A DNA stretch of 64,000 nucleotides from Anaeromassilibacillus sp. An172 (GCF_002160515.1 NZ_NFKS01000005.1:62001-126000), one strand, 5' to 3'. Counted from the first letter of the stretch, positions 1-8,953 are shown. The notes: generated from the sequence alone by a model not told the origin. Numbers and translations: made by a program.

Positions 1-417
1 CTGTATCAATCGTGAGTCAAGCTGGTTATTTACAGAGTCAAGTCCTATCTGAACATTTACGTTTGTCTGATTCAATCTTTCAAAATTTTCTATTTGTGCG
101 TCCAGTTCTCTGATTTTTTTATGGTTTAGCGCATCTTTTTCTGTTTGAAAGACACTTCCTACCACACCGTTATAACTTATTTTTTCACCGTCATCCACAT
201 CGTATGCTACAATTCCCTCTCTATTTGAAAGAATATAGTTTTCATTTCTAACAACATAACCGGTGGTATCGATATAATCTGTCACTTCAATGGAAACTGC
301 GTCCTCTGTCTGAATAGCACTGGCAGATTTTACAATATATGTAACTATAGCAACCGCCACAAGAAGAATAATTCCTCCTGTGACCAGCATACCTTTTTTC
401 TTTTCAGTTCTTTTCAC
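1..417 (-). CDS. HlyD-family membrane-fusion-like protein, N-terminal part (cut by window edge)
   Basis: The 139 visible codons start at GTG 417 and run off the left edge. AGGAGT lies 7 nt upstream, directly behind the miaA stop, so this is the next gene of the miaB-miaA operon. The product has a basic N-terminus (KRTEKKKG), one hydrophobic segment at about residues 10-32, then an extracellular part with a lipoyl/barrel-sandwich-like stretch (TTGYVVRNENYI, then VAYDVDDGEKISYNGVVG) and the start of a coiled coil (KKIRELDAQIENFERL). This layout matches the HlyD-like single-membrane proteins common in Clostridia. The transport role is only inferred, since no ABC partner is visible. The family call rests on this N-terminal third. 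Confidence 0.72.
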   Translation of the reverse strand, partial: MKRTEKKKGMLVTGGIILLVAVAIVTYIVKSASAIQTEDAVSIEVTDYIDTTGYVVRNENYILSNREGIVAYDVDDGEKISYNGVVGSVFQTEKDALNHKKIRELDAQIENFERLNQTNVNVQIGLDSVNNQLDSRLIQ

Positions 418-430
418 AGAAATTACTCCT

Positions 431-1390
431 TTACTTTTTTACAAGTCCCGCAGAACCGCAGATGTCTGCCGCTTTTTGGAAAACATCTTCAAAATTTCTG
501 CACTCATCAGTAAGTATCCAATTTATATCCTTGTCCCTTCCAAACCAGGTGAGCTGTCTTTTAGCATAACGCCTTGTTTCCTGTTTAAGATGTTCAATAC
601 ATTCCTCAAGGTTTTTCTCACCGTTGAAATACGGAGCCAATTCTTTATAGCCTATAGCCATAACCGCAGTTGCACCGAGAGGTTTTTTAAGCACCTCTCT
701 GGCTTCTTCCAATAATCCCCGCTCCATCATCAGGTCTACTCTGAGATTTATTCTGTTGTAAAGATTTTGCCTGTCTGCACATTTAAGACCGATTTTAACG
801 GTATCGTAAGGCAGTTCTTCAGGCAGAGAGTTTTTAATTTGTTCTGACATTGTAACTCCGGAGGTTTCGTATATCTCCAAAGCTCTTATAACTCTTTTGG
901 GATTTCTCTCAACTTTAAGCTTTTCATAGCTTTCAAAATCAATTTCTTTCAGTCTTTCCAAAAGAGGCTCAATTCCAAATTCTTTGTATTCCTCGTTTAG
1001 TTTTTCCCTAAGCTTAGGGTCAAATTTTTCTTCGGTGAATTTTACACCTTTTAAAAGAGAATCTATGTAAAGGCCTGTTCCTCCGCAGATAATCGGAAGC
1101 TTACCTCTTTTATGAACATCCTCTATAATTTTTCCCGCCTGCTCCACATAATCGGCGACGGAAAAAATTTCAGACGGCGGCAAAAAATCCATAAGATGAT
1201 GAACAACGCCGTCTTTTTCCTCTTCATCCGGTTTTGCCGTAGCTATGCTCATTTCCTTGTAAATCTGCATTGAGTCAGCAGATATAACCTCTCCGTCCAA
1301 GGCTTTTGCCAAAGCCACGGCAAGAGCTGTTTTTCCGGAAGCGGTTGGGCCAACAACGGTCAAAACTTTGATTTTATCTTTATCAGACAT
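431..1390 (-). CDS. miaA: tRNA dimethylallyltransferase MiaA
   Basis: MiaA adds a dimethylallyl group to N6 of A37 in tRNAs that read UNN codons, the first step of i6A/ms2i6A formation. The 319-residue protein has the P-loop GPTASGKT at residues 14-21, the ISADSMQIYK substrate motif, CGGTGLYI, and the C-terminal RRYAKRQLTWF motif, all typical of full-length MiaA. It starts with ATG 6 nt after the mutL stop, with AGGGTG upstream. MiaB, the enzyme for the next step, is encoded at the head of the same operon. A mutL-miaA junction is also seen in enterobacteria, where hfq follows; here a HlyD-like gene follows instead. Confidence 0.97.
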   Translation of the reverse strand: MSDKDKIKVLTVVGPTASGKTALAVALAKALDGEVISADSMQIYKEMSIATAKPDEEEKDGVVHHLMDFLPPSEIFSVADYVEQAGKIIEDVHKRGKLPIICGGTGLYIDSLLKGVKFTEEKFDPKLREKLNEEYKEFGIEPLLERLKEIDFESYEKLKVERNPKRVIRALEIYETSGVTMSEQIKNSLPEELPYDTVKIGLKCADRQNLYNRINLRVDLMMERGLLEEAREVLKKPLGATAVMAIGYKELAPYFNGEKNLEECIEHLKQETRRYAKRQLTWFGRDKDINWILTDECRNFEDVFQKAADICGSAGLVKK

Positions 1391-1396
1391 CGGTAA

Positions 1397-3586
1397 TCAC
1401 ACCCTGCCAAATTGTTTTTCTATCTCTCTTCTTGATATTGAAACCACAATAGGTCTGCCATGTGGGCAGTATCTGAGCTGTGGATTTTCGTGGAGAATTT
1501 TTACAATCTCCATAAGTTCTGCACTTGAATTAAGGTTTCCGCCTTTTACTGCGGCACGGCAAGCCACATTGTGATAAATCCAATCCATATGCTCTGTGGT
1601 AATATCTTTTTTATTTTTTGCGATGTATCCCGCCATTTCAATAACGGAATCGTGTATATCCTTTTCGTCAAGATACTGGGGAGCGCTTCGCACAATCAGT
1701 GTTCCGAAACCGAAATCCTCTACATCAAATCCCGCTTCCTTAAACACATCAAGATGAGCTATACTGCTGTCGTAATCCATTTTGTCAAGCAAAACCCTTA
1801 CAGGATCCAAAAGCATTTGAGAAAAACCTTTTCCCTTTTCTTTTTTAAGTTTTTCATAAAGAATTCTCTCATGAGCCGCATGTTTGTCAATAAGCAGCAT
1901 CTCTTTTTTCTCGTTTTCAAGGATAATATATGTATTAAAAAGTTCTCCTATAAAACGAGGCAATACTGTTTGCTCATCCTTTTCCAAAAGATTTTCACCT
2001 GTAAAGTTTTCTTCTTTCGGCTTTTGCACTGTTTCTGAGGTAACATCATTATCTTTGAAAACCTCTTTATTTAGCTTTGCATAAACATGAGCATTTTCAT
2101 TTATTCCTGCTGAATCATTTAAGTCACGCTGGTTTTTATTTGAGGAAAAGTTTCCGTGGTCCTTAAAGTTTGTTATAATCTTTTCCTTTAAAGCCTTTAT
2201 ATATTCATCCGACGGGGTAACTTTTTTAATTGAGTCGCCATCATTTTCAGAAAGAGATTTCTTATCCTCTTTCTTTTCTTCTTTCTCCTCAAAAGTAATA
2301 GAAATGTCCTCTTCTGTTTTGTTTTTAAATATATCAGAGCTATTATACTCTGATGTTTTTTCTGCTTCTTTAAAGGGTTTTTCTTCAAGACTCAACGGCT
2401 TAATATTTTCCGAAACAATGTCAAGTTCAGAAATCGGGTCTGTTTTTTCTTCAGCCTTTGGAGGTTCATTTTTTTCTGCTTCTTCCAAATCACGCTTTTT
2501 AAATATCATCTGCGCCATCTCAAAAGGATTTACCTTTGGAGTCTGAGGTTCAAACGAATTTTTTTGTGAAGAATTTATCACAGCTGATTTATTTGTATCC
2601 TCTTTCAGCAATGCAGATTTTACACCATGATAAACAGCATCAAAAACAGGCTTTTCATTTACAAAACGAACCTCTATTTTTGCCGGATGTACATTGACAT
2701 CCACCATGCTGAAATCAAGCTGAATATTTAAAACACAGGCAGGAAATTTCCCCACCATTACAGAACCCTTGCAGGCCTCTTCCAAAGCCACAACTCCGGT
2801 TTTCGTTTTGACGTAACGTCCGTTGATGAAAAAATTCTGCATGTTTCTGTTGGGACGGGCGTTGACCGGTCTTGAAATAAATCCGTAAACACGTACATTA
2901 TCAAGGGTGTAATCCACCGGCATCAAAGTGTTTACAAACTCTCTTCCGAAAACCGAATATATGGCGGAACGCAGTTTTCCGTCACCTGTAGTTTTTAAAG
3001 CTACTTTTCCGTCCTTAATATAAGTAAATGCAATCTCAGGATGAGCTAAGGCAAGCCTGTCCATAACCGCCGAAACCGCATTGCCCTCTGAAACATCCTT
3101 TTTTAGAAATTTCATTCTTGCAGGAACATTGAAGAAAAGTTCACGGACAATAAAGGTTGTACCAACAGGACAACCAACATCCTCAAACAAGACTTCCTCT
3201 CCTCCCCTAACCCTGTAGGAGGTTCCCACAAAGTCTTCCGGACACCTGGTTATAAGGGTAAGGTCGGAAACGGCTGAAATAGACGCCAGAGCCTCTCCTC
3301 GAAATCCCAAAGTGCCTATTTTATCAAGGTCGCTTTGGTCTTTTATTTTACTGGTTGCATGGCGCAGAAATGCTTTTTTTACATCGTCACGCATAATTCC
3401 GCTGCCGTTGTCTGCAACCCTCATAAATGACACGCCGCCGTTTTTTATTTCAACAGTTATAGCGGTTGAGCCGGCGTCAATAGAGTTTTCCACCATTTCT
3501 TTTATTGCCGATGCCGGTCTTTCAACAACCTCACCTGCGGCAATAAGCTCCGCCATATGTTTATCTAAAACATTTATTCTTCCCAA
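1397..3586 (-). CDS. mutL: DNA mismatch repair protein MutL (endonuclease type)
   Basis: MutL couples mismatch recognition by MutS to strand removal. The N-terminal GHKL ATPase shows LIAAGEVVERPASAIKE, DNGSGI and LGFRGEALASI. A long Lys/Glu/Ser-rich linker fills roughly residues 335-545. The C-terminal domain carries DKHAAHERILYE, ACRAAVKGG and CPHGRPIV, matching the metal-dependent nicking endonuclease of bacteria without MutH (usual motif DQHA-x2-E-x4-E; here K replaces Q). I place the start at TTG 3586. The stretch AAGGTGGTGA just upstream is a near-perfect Shine-Dalgarno, and the protein then begins MGRINVLDKHMAEL as homologues do. A GTG at 3598 lies inside that ribosome-binding site. Length is 729 aa, the excess over short MutLs being linker. 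Confidence 0.95.
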   Translation of the reverse strand: MGRINVLDKHMAELIAAGEVVERPASAIKEMVENSIDAGSTAITVEIKNGGVSFMRVADNGSGIMRDDVKKAFLRHATSKIKDQSDLDKIGTLGFRGEALASISAVSDLTLITRCPEDFVGTSYRVRGGEEVLFEDVGCPVGTTFIVRELFFNVPARMKFLKKDVSEGNAVSAVMDRLALAHPEIAFTYIKDGKVALKTTGDGKLRSAIYSVFGREFVNTLMPVDYTLDNVRVYGFISRPVNARPNRNMQNFFINGRYVKTKTGVVALEEACKGSVMVGKFPACVLNIQLDFSMVDVNVHPAKIEVRFVNEKPVFDAVYHGVKSALLKEDTNKSAVINSSQKNSFEPQTPKVNPFEMAQMIFKKRDLEEAEKNEPPKAEEKTDPISELDIVSENIKPLSLEEKPFKEAEKTSEYNSSDIFKNKTEEDISITFEEKEEKKEDKKSLSENDGDSIKKVTPSDEYIKALKEKIITNFKDHGNFSSNKNQRDLNDSAGINENAHVYAKLNKEVFKDNDVTSETVQKPKEENFTGENLLEKDEQTVLPRFIGELFNTYIILENEKKEMLLIDKHAAHERILYEKLKKEKGKGFSQMLLDPVRVLLDKMDYDSSIAHLDVFKEAGFDVEDFGFGTLIVRSAPQYLDEKDIHDSVIEMAGYIAKNKKDITTEHMDWIYHNVACRAAVKGGNLNSSAELMEIVKILHENPQLRYCPHGRPIVVSISRREIEKQFGRV

Positions 3587-3606
3587 ACGTGTCACCACCT
3601 TTTTTA

Positions 3607-6222
3607 TTATTCTATAAGCTGTTTAAGCTCGTATATCACATTCAACGCTTCAATAGGCGTTAAAGTATTTACATCAATTTCTTTTAATCTCTCTTCCACC
3701 TTAGAAGGTGCGCTTTCAGTCAGCAAAAACGGTGAGGCAAATTCACTTGCCTGCTGTTTCGAGCTTTTTTTCTGTTCAGGAACATCCGGCTTTTTGCCGC
3801 TTTCCAGCTCAGAGAGTATTTTATTTGCTCTTTTTATAATCCAGTCGGGAACTCCTGCAAGCTTTGCAACTGCTACGCCGTAGCTGTCGTCGGCTCCTCC
3901 GGGAATTATTCTTCTCAGGAAGGTTATGTCGTCCCCTCGTCTTTTTACGGCAATGTTATAGTTTTTAACACCGTCAAGCAAATCCTCAAGGACTGTAAGC
4001 TCATGGTAGTGTGTAGCAAAAAGGGCTTTCGCTCCCAATTTCTTTTTATCAACCACATATTCCAAAACAGCTCTTGCAATGCTCATTCCGTCAAAAGTGG
4101 ATGTACCTCTGCCTATCTCATCCAAAATAAGTAAGCTCTTTGAAGTGGAGTTCATCACAATGTTTGCCACTTCGCTCATCTCAACCATAAAGGTTGACTG
4201 ACCTGCCGCCAAGTCGTCTGATGCGCCAACACGTGTGAAAACGCTGTCCACTATTCCCACATGAGCGTATGATGCAGGGACAAAGCTTCCCATCTGAGCC
4301 ATTATAACAATAAGGGCAGTCTGGCGCATGTATGTGGATTTACCTGCCATATTAGGGCCGGTAATTATAGCCACACGGCAGTTGTCGTTATCCAGATTTA
4401 CATCGTTAGGAACAAAGGGTTCATTCTTTAAAATAGCTTCAACAACAGGATGACGGCTGTCCTTGAGCTTTATAACGCCGTCGAGGCTTATTTCAGGGCG
4501 CACATATCTGTTGTCAACAGCCACATTTGCAAGGGAAACCAAAACATCCAGAACCGCTATTGTAGTTGCTGTTTTCTGAATTCTATCAAGGTTTTCAGCC
4601 ACCTGTTTTCTTATACCGTCCAAAAGTTCATATTCAAGGGCCACTGAACGGTCTTTTGCGCCTAAAATTCTGCTTTCCAGAAGTTTAAGGTCATCGGTAA
4701 TATAGCGTTCGCAGTTGGTAAGGGTCTGCTTTCTTATGTAATTATCAGGAACTAAATCCTTTGAGGAATTTAAAATTTCAATATAATAACCGAATACTTT
4801 GTTATAGCCTATTTTAAGTTTTGGTATTCCTGTCTTTTCTTTTTCTCTTGTTTCGATATCAGCCAAAAGCTGTGAAGAATTGGTCATATCTCCACGCAGA
4901 ACATCCAGTTCTTTATTAAATCCCTCTTTAATTATATTTCCCTCTCTCACAGAGAAAGGCGGGTCTACCGCAATAGAATTATCTATAAGTGTAAAGATAT
5001 CCTCCAAAACATCAAGTCCGGAATAAATCTCAGAGAGTTTGCTGGACTCACTGTCCTGAAGATAACATTTAACAGAGGGAAGCACCTCCAAAGTGGAAGC
5101 AAGAGAACGCAGGTCACGTCCGTTTGCTGAACCATACACTATTTTAGTAAGCAGTCTTTCCATATCGGAAATTCCCGATAAAAGATGTGCAAGCTCCATT
5201 CTCTTTTCCGTGTCCCCTGCAAGCTCTTCAACTGCGCTTTGTCTGTTGATTATCTCACAGATATTCATAAGAGGCTTTTCAATCCAGCTTCTGATAAGCC
5301 GCTTGCCCATAGGGGTTTTTGTCTTATCCAGCACCCAGAGAAGAGAACCCTTTTTCTCATTGCCTCTCATGGTTTGTGTAAGCTCAAGATTTCGGCAGGT
5401 GTTGTAATCAAGCCTCAAATACTGACTGTCAGTAAAAATCTTGATTTTATTTATTCTTTCAAGTCCCACCATCTGAGTTACTGAAAGGTATTCCAAAAGT
5501 CCGCCCAAGGCTTTTATAACCAAAGGCATTTGTGAAATTTTCTGAAACTCATCCGTTGGGAATTGGTTTTCAAGCTCATTACGGCACTTATTCTCATCGT
5601 ATTTTTCATCTTCAAACATTTCCACAGAAGCGGAAAGCTTTTCAGAGATAAATGTATCCAGCTTTTTGATGTTTATTACATCTCCGCCGATAAGAATTTC
5701 TCTGGGAGAAAATGCCGTAAGCTGATTTTTAACAAGCTCACCTGTTGCTGTGCTGTCGCTTACCACAGTCACCAAAAGCTCGCCTGTTGAAATATCGCAA
5801 AAACACATTCCCGTATCATTGCCAAGGCCGTAAAGAGAAGCTATATAATTGTTTTTTCCCTCGTCCAGCATACTGCTTTCAAGCACTGTGCCGGGAGTTA
5901 CAATTCTTATAATCTCTCTTTTTACAAGACCTTTTGCCTTTGCAGGGTCCTCGGTTTGCTCGCATATGGCAACCTTGTAGCCCTTTGCCACAAGCTTTGC
6001 AAGATATCCCTCATAGCTGTGAAAAGGTATTCCGCACATAGGCGCACGTTCTGGCAAACCGCAGTCTTTTCCTGTCAAAGTGAGATTAAGCTCACGGGAA
6101 GCTATTTTTGCATCGTCAAAAAACATTTCATAAAAATCTCCCAAGCGGAAGAATAAAATGCTGTCTTTATTTTTTTCTTTTATTTCGCAGTACTGCTGCA
6201 TCATTGGCGATAAATCAGCCAT
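3607..6222 (-). CDS. mutS: DNA mismatch repair protein MutS
   Basis: MutS binds base mismatches and small loops as a dimer and recruits MutL. The 871-residue length is normal for MutS1. The N-terminal mismatch-binding domain has FFRLGDFYEMFFDDA, with the Phe-x-Glu element (F-Y-E) that stacks on the mispair. The ATPase shows Walker A GPNMAGKSTYMRQ, then STFMVEMSEVANI and Walker B DEIGRGTSTFDG. The ATG has GGAAG 7 nt upstream. The mutL gap is about 20 nt from the mutS stop to the mutL TTG. The gene sits between ymcA/ylbF-like and mutL, as in Bacillus (miaB-ymcA-cotE-mutS-mutL) but without cotE. Confidence 0.97.
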   Translation of the reverse strand: MADLSPMMQQYCEIKEKNKDSILFFRLGDFYEMFFDDAKIASRELNLTLTGKDCGLPERAPMCGIPFHSYEGYLAKLVAKGYKVAICEQTEDPAKAKGLVKREIIRIVTPGTVLESSMLDEGKNNYIASLYGLGNDTGMCFCDISTGELLVTVVSDSTATGELVKNQLTAFSPREILIGGDVINIKKLDTFISEKLSASVEMFEDEKYDENKCRNELENQFPTDEFQKISQMPLVIKALGGLLEYLSVTQMVGLERINKIKIFTDSQYLRLDYNTCRNLELTQTMRGNEKKGSLLWVLDKTKTPMGKRLIRSWIEKPLMNICEIINRQSAVEELAGDTEKRMELAHLLSGISDMERLLTKIVYGSANGRDLRSLASTLEVLPSVKCYLQDSESSKLSEIYSGLDVLEDIFTLIDNSIAVDPPFSVREGNIIKEGFNKELDVLRGDMTNSSQLLADIETREKEKTGIPKLKIGYNKVFGYYIEILNSSKDLVPDNYIRKQTLTNCERYITDDLKLLESRILGAKDRSVALEYELLDGIRKQVAENLDRIQKTATTIAVLDVLVSLANVAVDNRYVRPEISLDGVIKLKDSRHPVVEAILKNEPFVPNDVNLDNDNCRVAIITGPNMAGKSTYMRQTALIVIMAQMGSFVPASYAHVGIVDSVFTRVGASDDLAAGQSTFMVEMSEVANIVMNSTSKSLLILDEIGRGTSTFDGMSIARAVLEYVVDKKKLGAKALFATHYHELTVLEDLLDGVKNYNIAVKRRGDDITFLRRIIPGGADDSYGVAVAKLAGVPDWIIKRANKILSELESGKKPDVPEQKKSSKQQASEFASPFLLTESAPSKVEERLKEIDVNTLTPIEALNVIYELKQLIE

Positions 6223-6268
6223 TTACATACTTCCTTTCCTTATTTTAGGGAGATAAAAAAAGTTTTTA

Positions 6269-6676
6269 TCAGCCGCATCCGCCGCATGTTGAGCAGCTGC
6301 CTGAGCAGCTTGACTGTGAGTAGTCAGCAGTTTCCGGGTCTGCGCCCTCAGCACACTGAGTAATGATAGCAGTAACTCTCTGCATAATAGCGTCAAACTC
6401 ATTTTTTGCCTCATTGTAGGCTGTCATGTTTTCATTTTTCATAATGTCAGCGTAAACATGACGCATTTCAGCGTTGAGCTCCTTGAGCTTCTCATCGCTT
6501 CTGTCCTCTTTGGAAGCCTCGTTGTTGATAGCCATTCTCTTGAGGTTAAACTCTCCGATAAGTCTCTGAAGGTCGATATCTGCGTCTGCCTTTTTCTGAG
6601 CGTCCATAAGCTTTTTAAAGCTTTCCTCCTGCTGGAGTGCTCTTCCCAAATCTCTTGTCATTTCAATAATATCCAT
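6269..6676 (-). CDS. YlbF/YmcA-family (RicA/RicF-like) protein with Cys-rich tail
   Basis: This 135-residue, mostly helical protein matches the Com_YlbF/YmcA family. In Bacillus these proteins join YaaT in the RNase Y specificity (Ric) complex, which binds Fe-S clusters and affects mRNA processing, competence and sporulation. The family-like core runs from DIIEMTRDLGRALQQEE to about residue 115. The tail ends SSCSGSCSTCGGCG with four cysteines, a plausible metal or Fe-S site. The start at 6676 has GGAGG nine nt upstream; longer reading would overlap miaB. Its place between miaB and mutS equals that of ymcA in Bacillus, so YmcA/RicA is the better positional match, but sequence alone does not separate it from YlbF. 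Confidence 0.85.
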   Translation of the reverse strand: MDIIEMTRDLGRALQQEESFKKLMDAQKKADADIDLQRLIGEFNLKRMAINNEASKEDRSDEKLKELNAEMRHVYADIMKNENMTAYNEAKNEFDAIMQRVTAIITQCAEGADPETADYSQSSCSGSCSTCGGCG

Positions 6677-6725
6677 TTTAATTTTCCTCCGTTTTATATT
6701 ATCAATGTATTTTTCTAATTTATTA

Positions 6726-8132
6726 TCAAAGAAGCTTTCCTCTGAGTATCCAGTTTCGGGCTTCTGTGATTTCTGCATTTTGGAATGTTCCGATAGTGTT
6801 TTTATCTCCCGGAAGCTCTACAACGATGTTGCCTGAGGTTCTTCCTGCAAGCATACCGTCTTTTCCGGTTTCTCCCTCTATCAAAATTCTCTGAGTTGTT
6901 CCTACCATAGCAGCGCATCTCTTTGCGGCGATTTCTTCCTGAACCGCCAAAAGCTCGGAAAACCACTTTGATTTTTCCTCATAAGGTATCGGGTCATCCA
7001 TTTTTGCCGCCGGTGTTCCAACTCTCGGAGAGTAGATAAAGGTAAACAATGATGTAAACTCTACCTTTCTGATAAGCTCCAAGGTCTGTTTGAAATCCTC
7101 ATAGGTTTCACCCGGGAATCCTACAATTATATCGCTGGTAAGTGAAACATCCGGTATTTTGCTTTTTGCATAATCTATAATACTCAAGTATTTTTCCACA
7201 TTATAGCGTCTGTTCATAAGCTTTAAAATTCTGTCGCTTCCTGACTGGAAAGGCAGATGCAGATGCTTGCTTATATGTTTGCCTGAAGCCATTGTGTCGA
7301 TAAGTTCCTTTGTGCAGTCCTTTGGATGTGAGGTCATAAATCTTAAAAGATAATCGCCCTCGATATCGTCAATCTTTTTCAAAAGCTCTGCAAAGGTGAT
7401 TTTCTCTTCAAGACCTTTTCCGTAGGAATTTACGTTTTGACCCAGCAATGTTATATCCTTATAGCCTGCGTCAATCATGTTTTTTGCTTCCTGAAGAATT
7501 ACCGAGCTTTCACGGCTTCTCTCTCTTCCACGCACATAAGGCACTATGCAGTATGTGCAGAAGTTATCACAGCCATACATGATAGGAAGCCAGCCTTTAA
7601 AGCTTCCGTCACGTCTTACAGGTATTCCCTCATGCACCAAAAGGTCGTCGTTATCTCTTTCAAAGACTCTCTTTCCGTCAACAAGTGACTTATACAGAAG
7701 CTGCGGAAAAATATGCATACAGTGTGTTCCGAATACAAGACCAACAAAAGGAAAGCTCTTATAAATCTTGTTTGCCACATGCTCCTGCTCCATCATGCAG
7801 CCGCACAAAGCGATAAGCACTGACGGATGCTTTCTTTTAAGTGACTTTAAAGCTCCCACATTTCCGAAAACTCTGTCCTCGGCATGCTCTCTTACGGCGC
7901 AGGTGTTAAAAAGAATAAAATCTGCATTGTTTGGGTTATCTGTAAACTCATAACCGCACATGGAGAGCATTCCCTTTATCTTCTCGCTGTCTGCAACATT
8001 CTGCTGACAACCGTAGGTTCTGATATAAGCAAGAGGCACTTCTCCCCTTTTTCTTATCTCCATAATCTCTGCGATGAGTTTTATATAATCGTTTTGAATT
8101 TCCGGTGAATTGTTTAAATTGTCGTTAAGCAA
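6726..8132 (-). CDS. miaB: tRNA-2-methylthio-N6-dimethylallyladenosine synthase MiaB
   Basis: MiaB is a radical SAM methylthiotransferase that turns i6A37 into ms2i6A37 in tRNA. The N-terminal UPF0004 domain begins YIRTYGCQQNVADSEKIKG and supplies cysteines for the auxiliary cluster. The radical SAM motif is CDNFCTYC followed by IVPYVRGRERSRE, and the protein ends in a TRAM domain. The longest ORF starts at ATG 8165, but a good promoter (-10 at 8169-8174) would put the transcript start near 8162, inside that extension. GGGGGA lies 9 nt before TTG 8132, so I use that start (468 aa; MLNDNLNNSPEIQ). It heads the operon that also carries miaA, so both ms2i6A steps are co-expressed. Confidence 0.95.
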   Translation of the reverse strand: MLNDNLNNSPEIQNDYIKLIAEIMEIRKRGEVPLAYIRTYGCQQNVADSEKIKGMLSMCGYEFTDNPNNADFILFNTCAVREHAEDRVFGNVGALKSLKRKHPSVLIALCGCMMEQEHVANKIYKSFPFVGLVFGTHCMHIFPQLLYKSLVDGKRVFERDNDDLLVHEGIPVRRDGSFKGWLPIMYGCDNFCTYCIVPYVRGRERSRESSVILQEAKNMIDAGYKDITLLGQNVNSYGKGLEEKITFAELLKKIDDIEGDYLLRFMTSHPKDCTKELIDTMASGKHISKHLHLPFQSGSDRILKLMNRRYNVEKYLSIIDYAKSKIPDVSLTSDIIVGFPGETYEDFKQTLELIRKVEFTSLFTFIYSPRVGTPAAKMDDPIPYEEKSKWFSELLAVQEEIAAKRCAAMVGTTQRILIEGETGKDGMLAGRTSGNIVVELPGDKNTIGTFQNAEITEARNWILRGKLL

Positions 8133-8168
8133 CGGACAAAATCCCCCATTCTCTTGTAGTATCATGTT

Positions 8169-8197
8169 ATTCTACCACAAAATACGCTTTTTTTCAA
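8169..8197 (-). promoter_or_regulatory. Sigma-A promoter of the miaB-mutSL-miaA operon
   Basis: Read on the minus strand, TTGAAA (8192-8197) and TAGAAT (8169-8174) are separated by exactly 17 nt. The predicted transcript start near 8162 lies downstream of the longest-ORF ATG of miaB, which argues for the TTG start at 8132. Confidence 0.72.
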
Positions 8198-8252
8198 GTA
8201 AATAAGGTTATGAGATTGCTTAAAAACAAAATATTCAGATAACCGTCAATTT

Positions 8253-8888
8253 TTATATACCATAATATCTGCTGTACTGGGGAACCTCTCCTCCGATAAC
8301 CGTCTGAGATATTATATAATTGGTTGTTACCTCTATTTCCTCTTCATATCCGTACGCCGCAAGTATCACCGTTCCGGTAACAGTAAGCTCCACCTGATGG
8401 AGTGTCTGATTTATTTCTGCGCTTTCAAAGCTGTCTGTAATTTGAGCCTCAAAGCTGCCTGTTAAAAAATAAGTGAATGCTATATCTGGACCAACCTCTG
8501 TAAGAAGTGTAAGCCCTGAAAAAGCTCCTATTGGTATACTTATGTTTTCCGTATGTATTTTTTCAAGAGATGCTGAAATTTCACTTTCCAAATCGCTTTT
8601 AAATTTGTTCACAGAATCAGCGTCGGTATTTACGGCGGTTACCGTTCCGTCACCGTTTGTGGAAATATTTACAAAATCTTCATTCGGAGACTCCTCAAGG
8701 GTTTTTGTAACTGCGTCTGAGATACATTTCTGAACAACAACTTTCCCCTTGGTTCTTATAAAGTTATCCTGTATCGGCTTTACCTGATATTCAAACACTG
8801 CCGCCAGCGCCACACAAAGTACAAAAAAGAAAATCAGATATTTTTTAAAAATTTTCCTTTTCTTCCTTTTAGTTTTTTTATAAAGCAT
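8253..8888 (-). CDS. yunB: Sporulation protein YunB family
   Basis: This 211-residue protein has a strongly basic N-terminus (KKTKRKKRKIFKK), one transmembrane segment at about residues 15-35, and an extracytoplasmic domain ending TTNYIISQTVIGGEVPQYS, the typical end of YunB. In Bacillus yunB is expressed in the mother cell and needed for full spore formation; its biochemical role is unknown. The start is ATG 8888 with GGAGG 9 nt upstream; a GTG at 8897 lies too close to that site. The gene is isolated from efp by a hairpin that also contains its ribosome-binding site (see 8889-8925). It is the best direct sign that this organism sporulates. Confidence 0.87.
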   Translation of the reverse strand: MLYKKTKRKKRKIFKKYLIFFFVLCVALAAVFEYQVKPIQDNFIRTKGKVVVQKCISDAVTKTLEESPNEDFVNISTNGDGTVTAVNTDADSVNKFKSDLESEISASLEKIHTENISIPIGAFSGLTLLTEVGPDIAFTYFLTGSFEAQITDSFESAEINQTLHQVELTVTGTVILAAYGYEEEIEVTTNYIISQTVIGGEVPQYSRYYGI

Positions 8889-8925
8889 AAAAAACACCTC
8901 CCGCTATTATACACGGAAGGTGTTT
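8889..8925 (-). terminator. Terminator-like hairpin that overlaps the yunB ribosome-binding site
   Basis: On the minus strand a 12-bp stem (8914-8925 with 8892-8903, one G-U pair) is followed by six Ts and then the yunB ATG. It should end transcripts coming from efp and the CD1247-type gene. The 3' arm carries GGGAGGTG, the yunB Shine-Dalgarno, so read-through RNA would also hide that site. The loop contains TATAAT (8906-8911). Confidence 0.7.
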
Positions 8926-8953
8926 ATTTTGTTACTTGTGACCGGAAATTAAA

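Noticed and set aside
1571-2038. 155-codon plus-strand ORF inside mutL
   Set aside because: Shadow of the MutL C-terminal domain; Phe/Lys-rich with no recognisable features.
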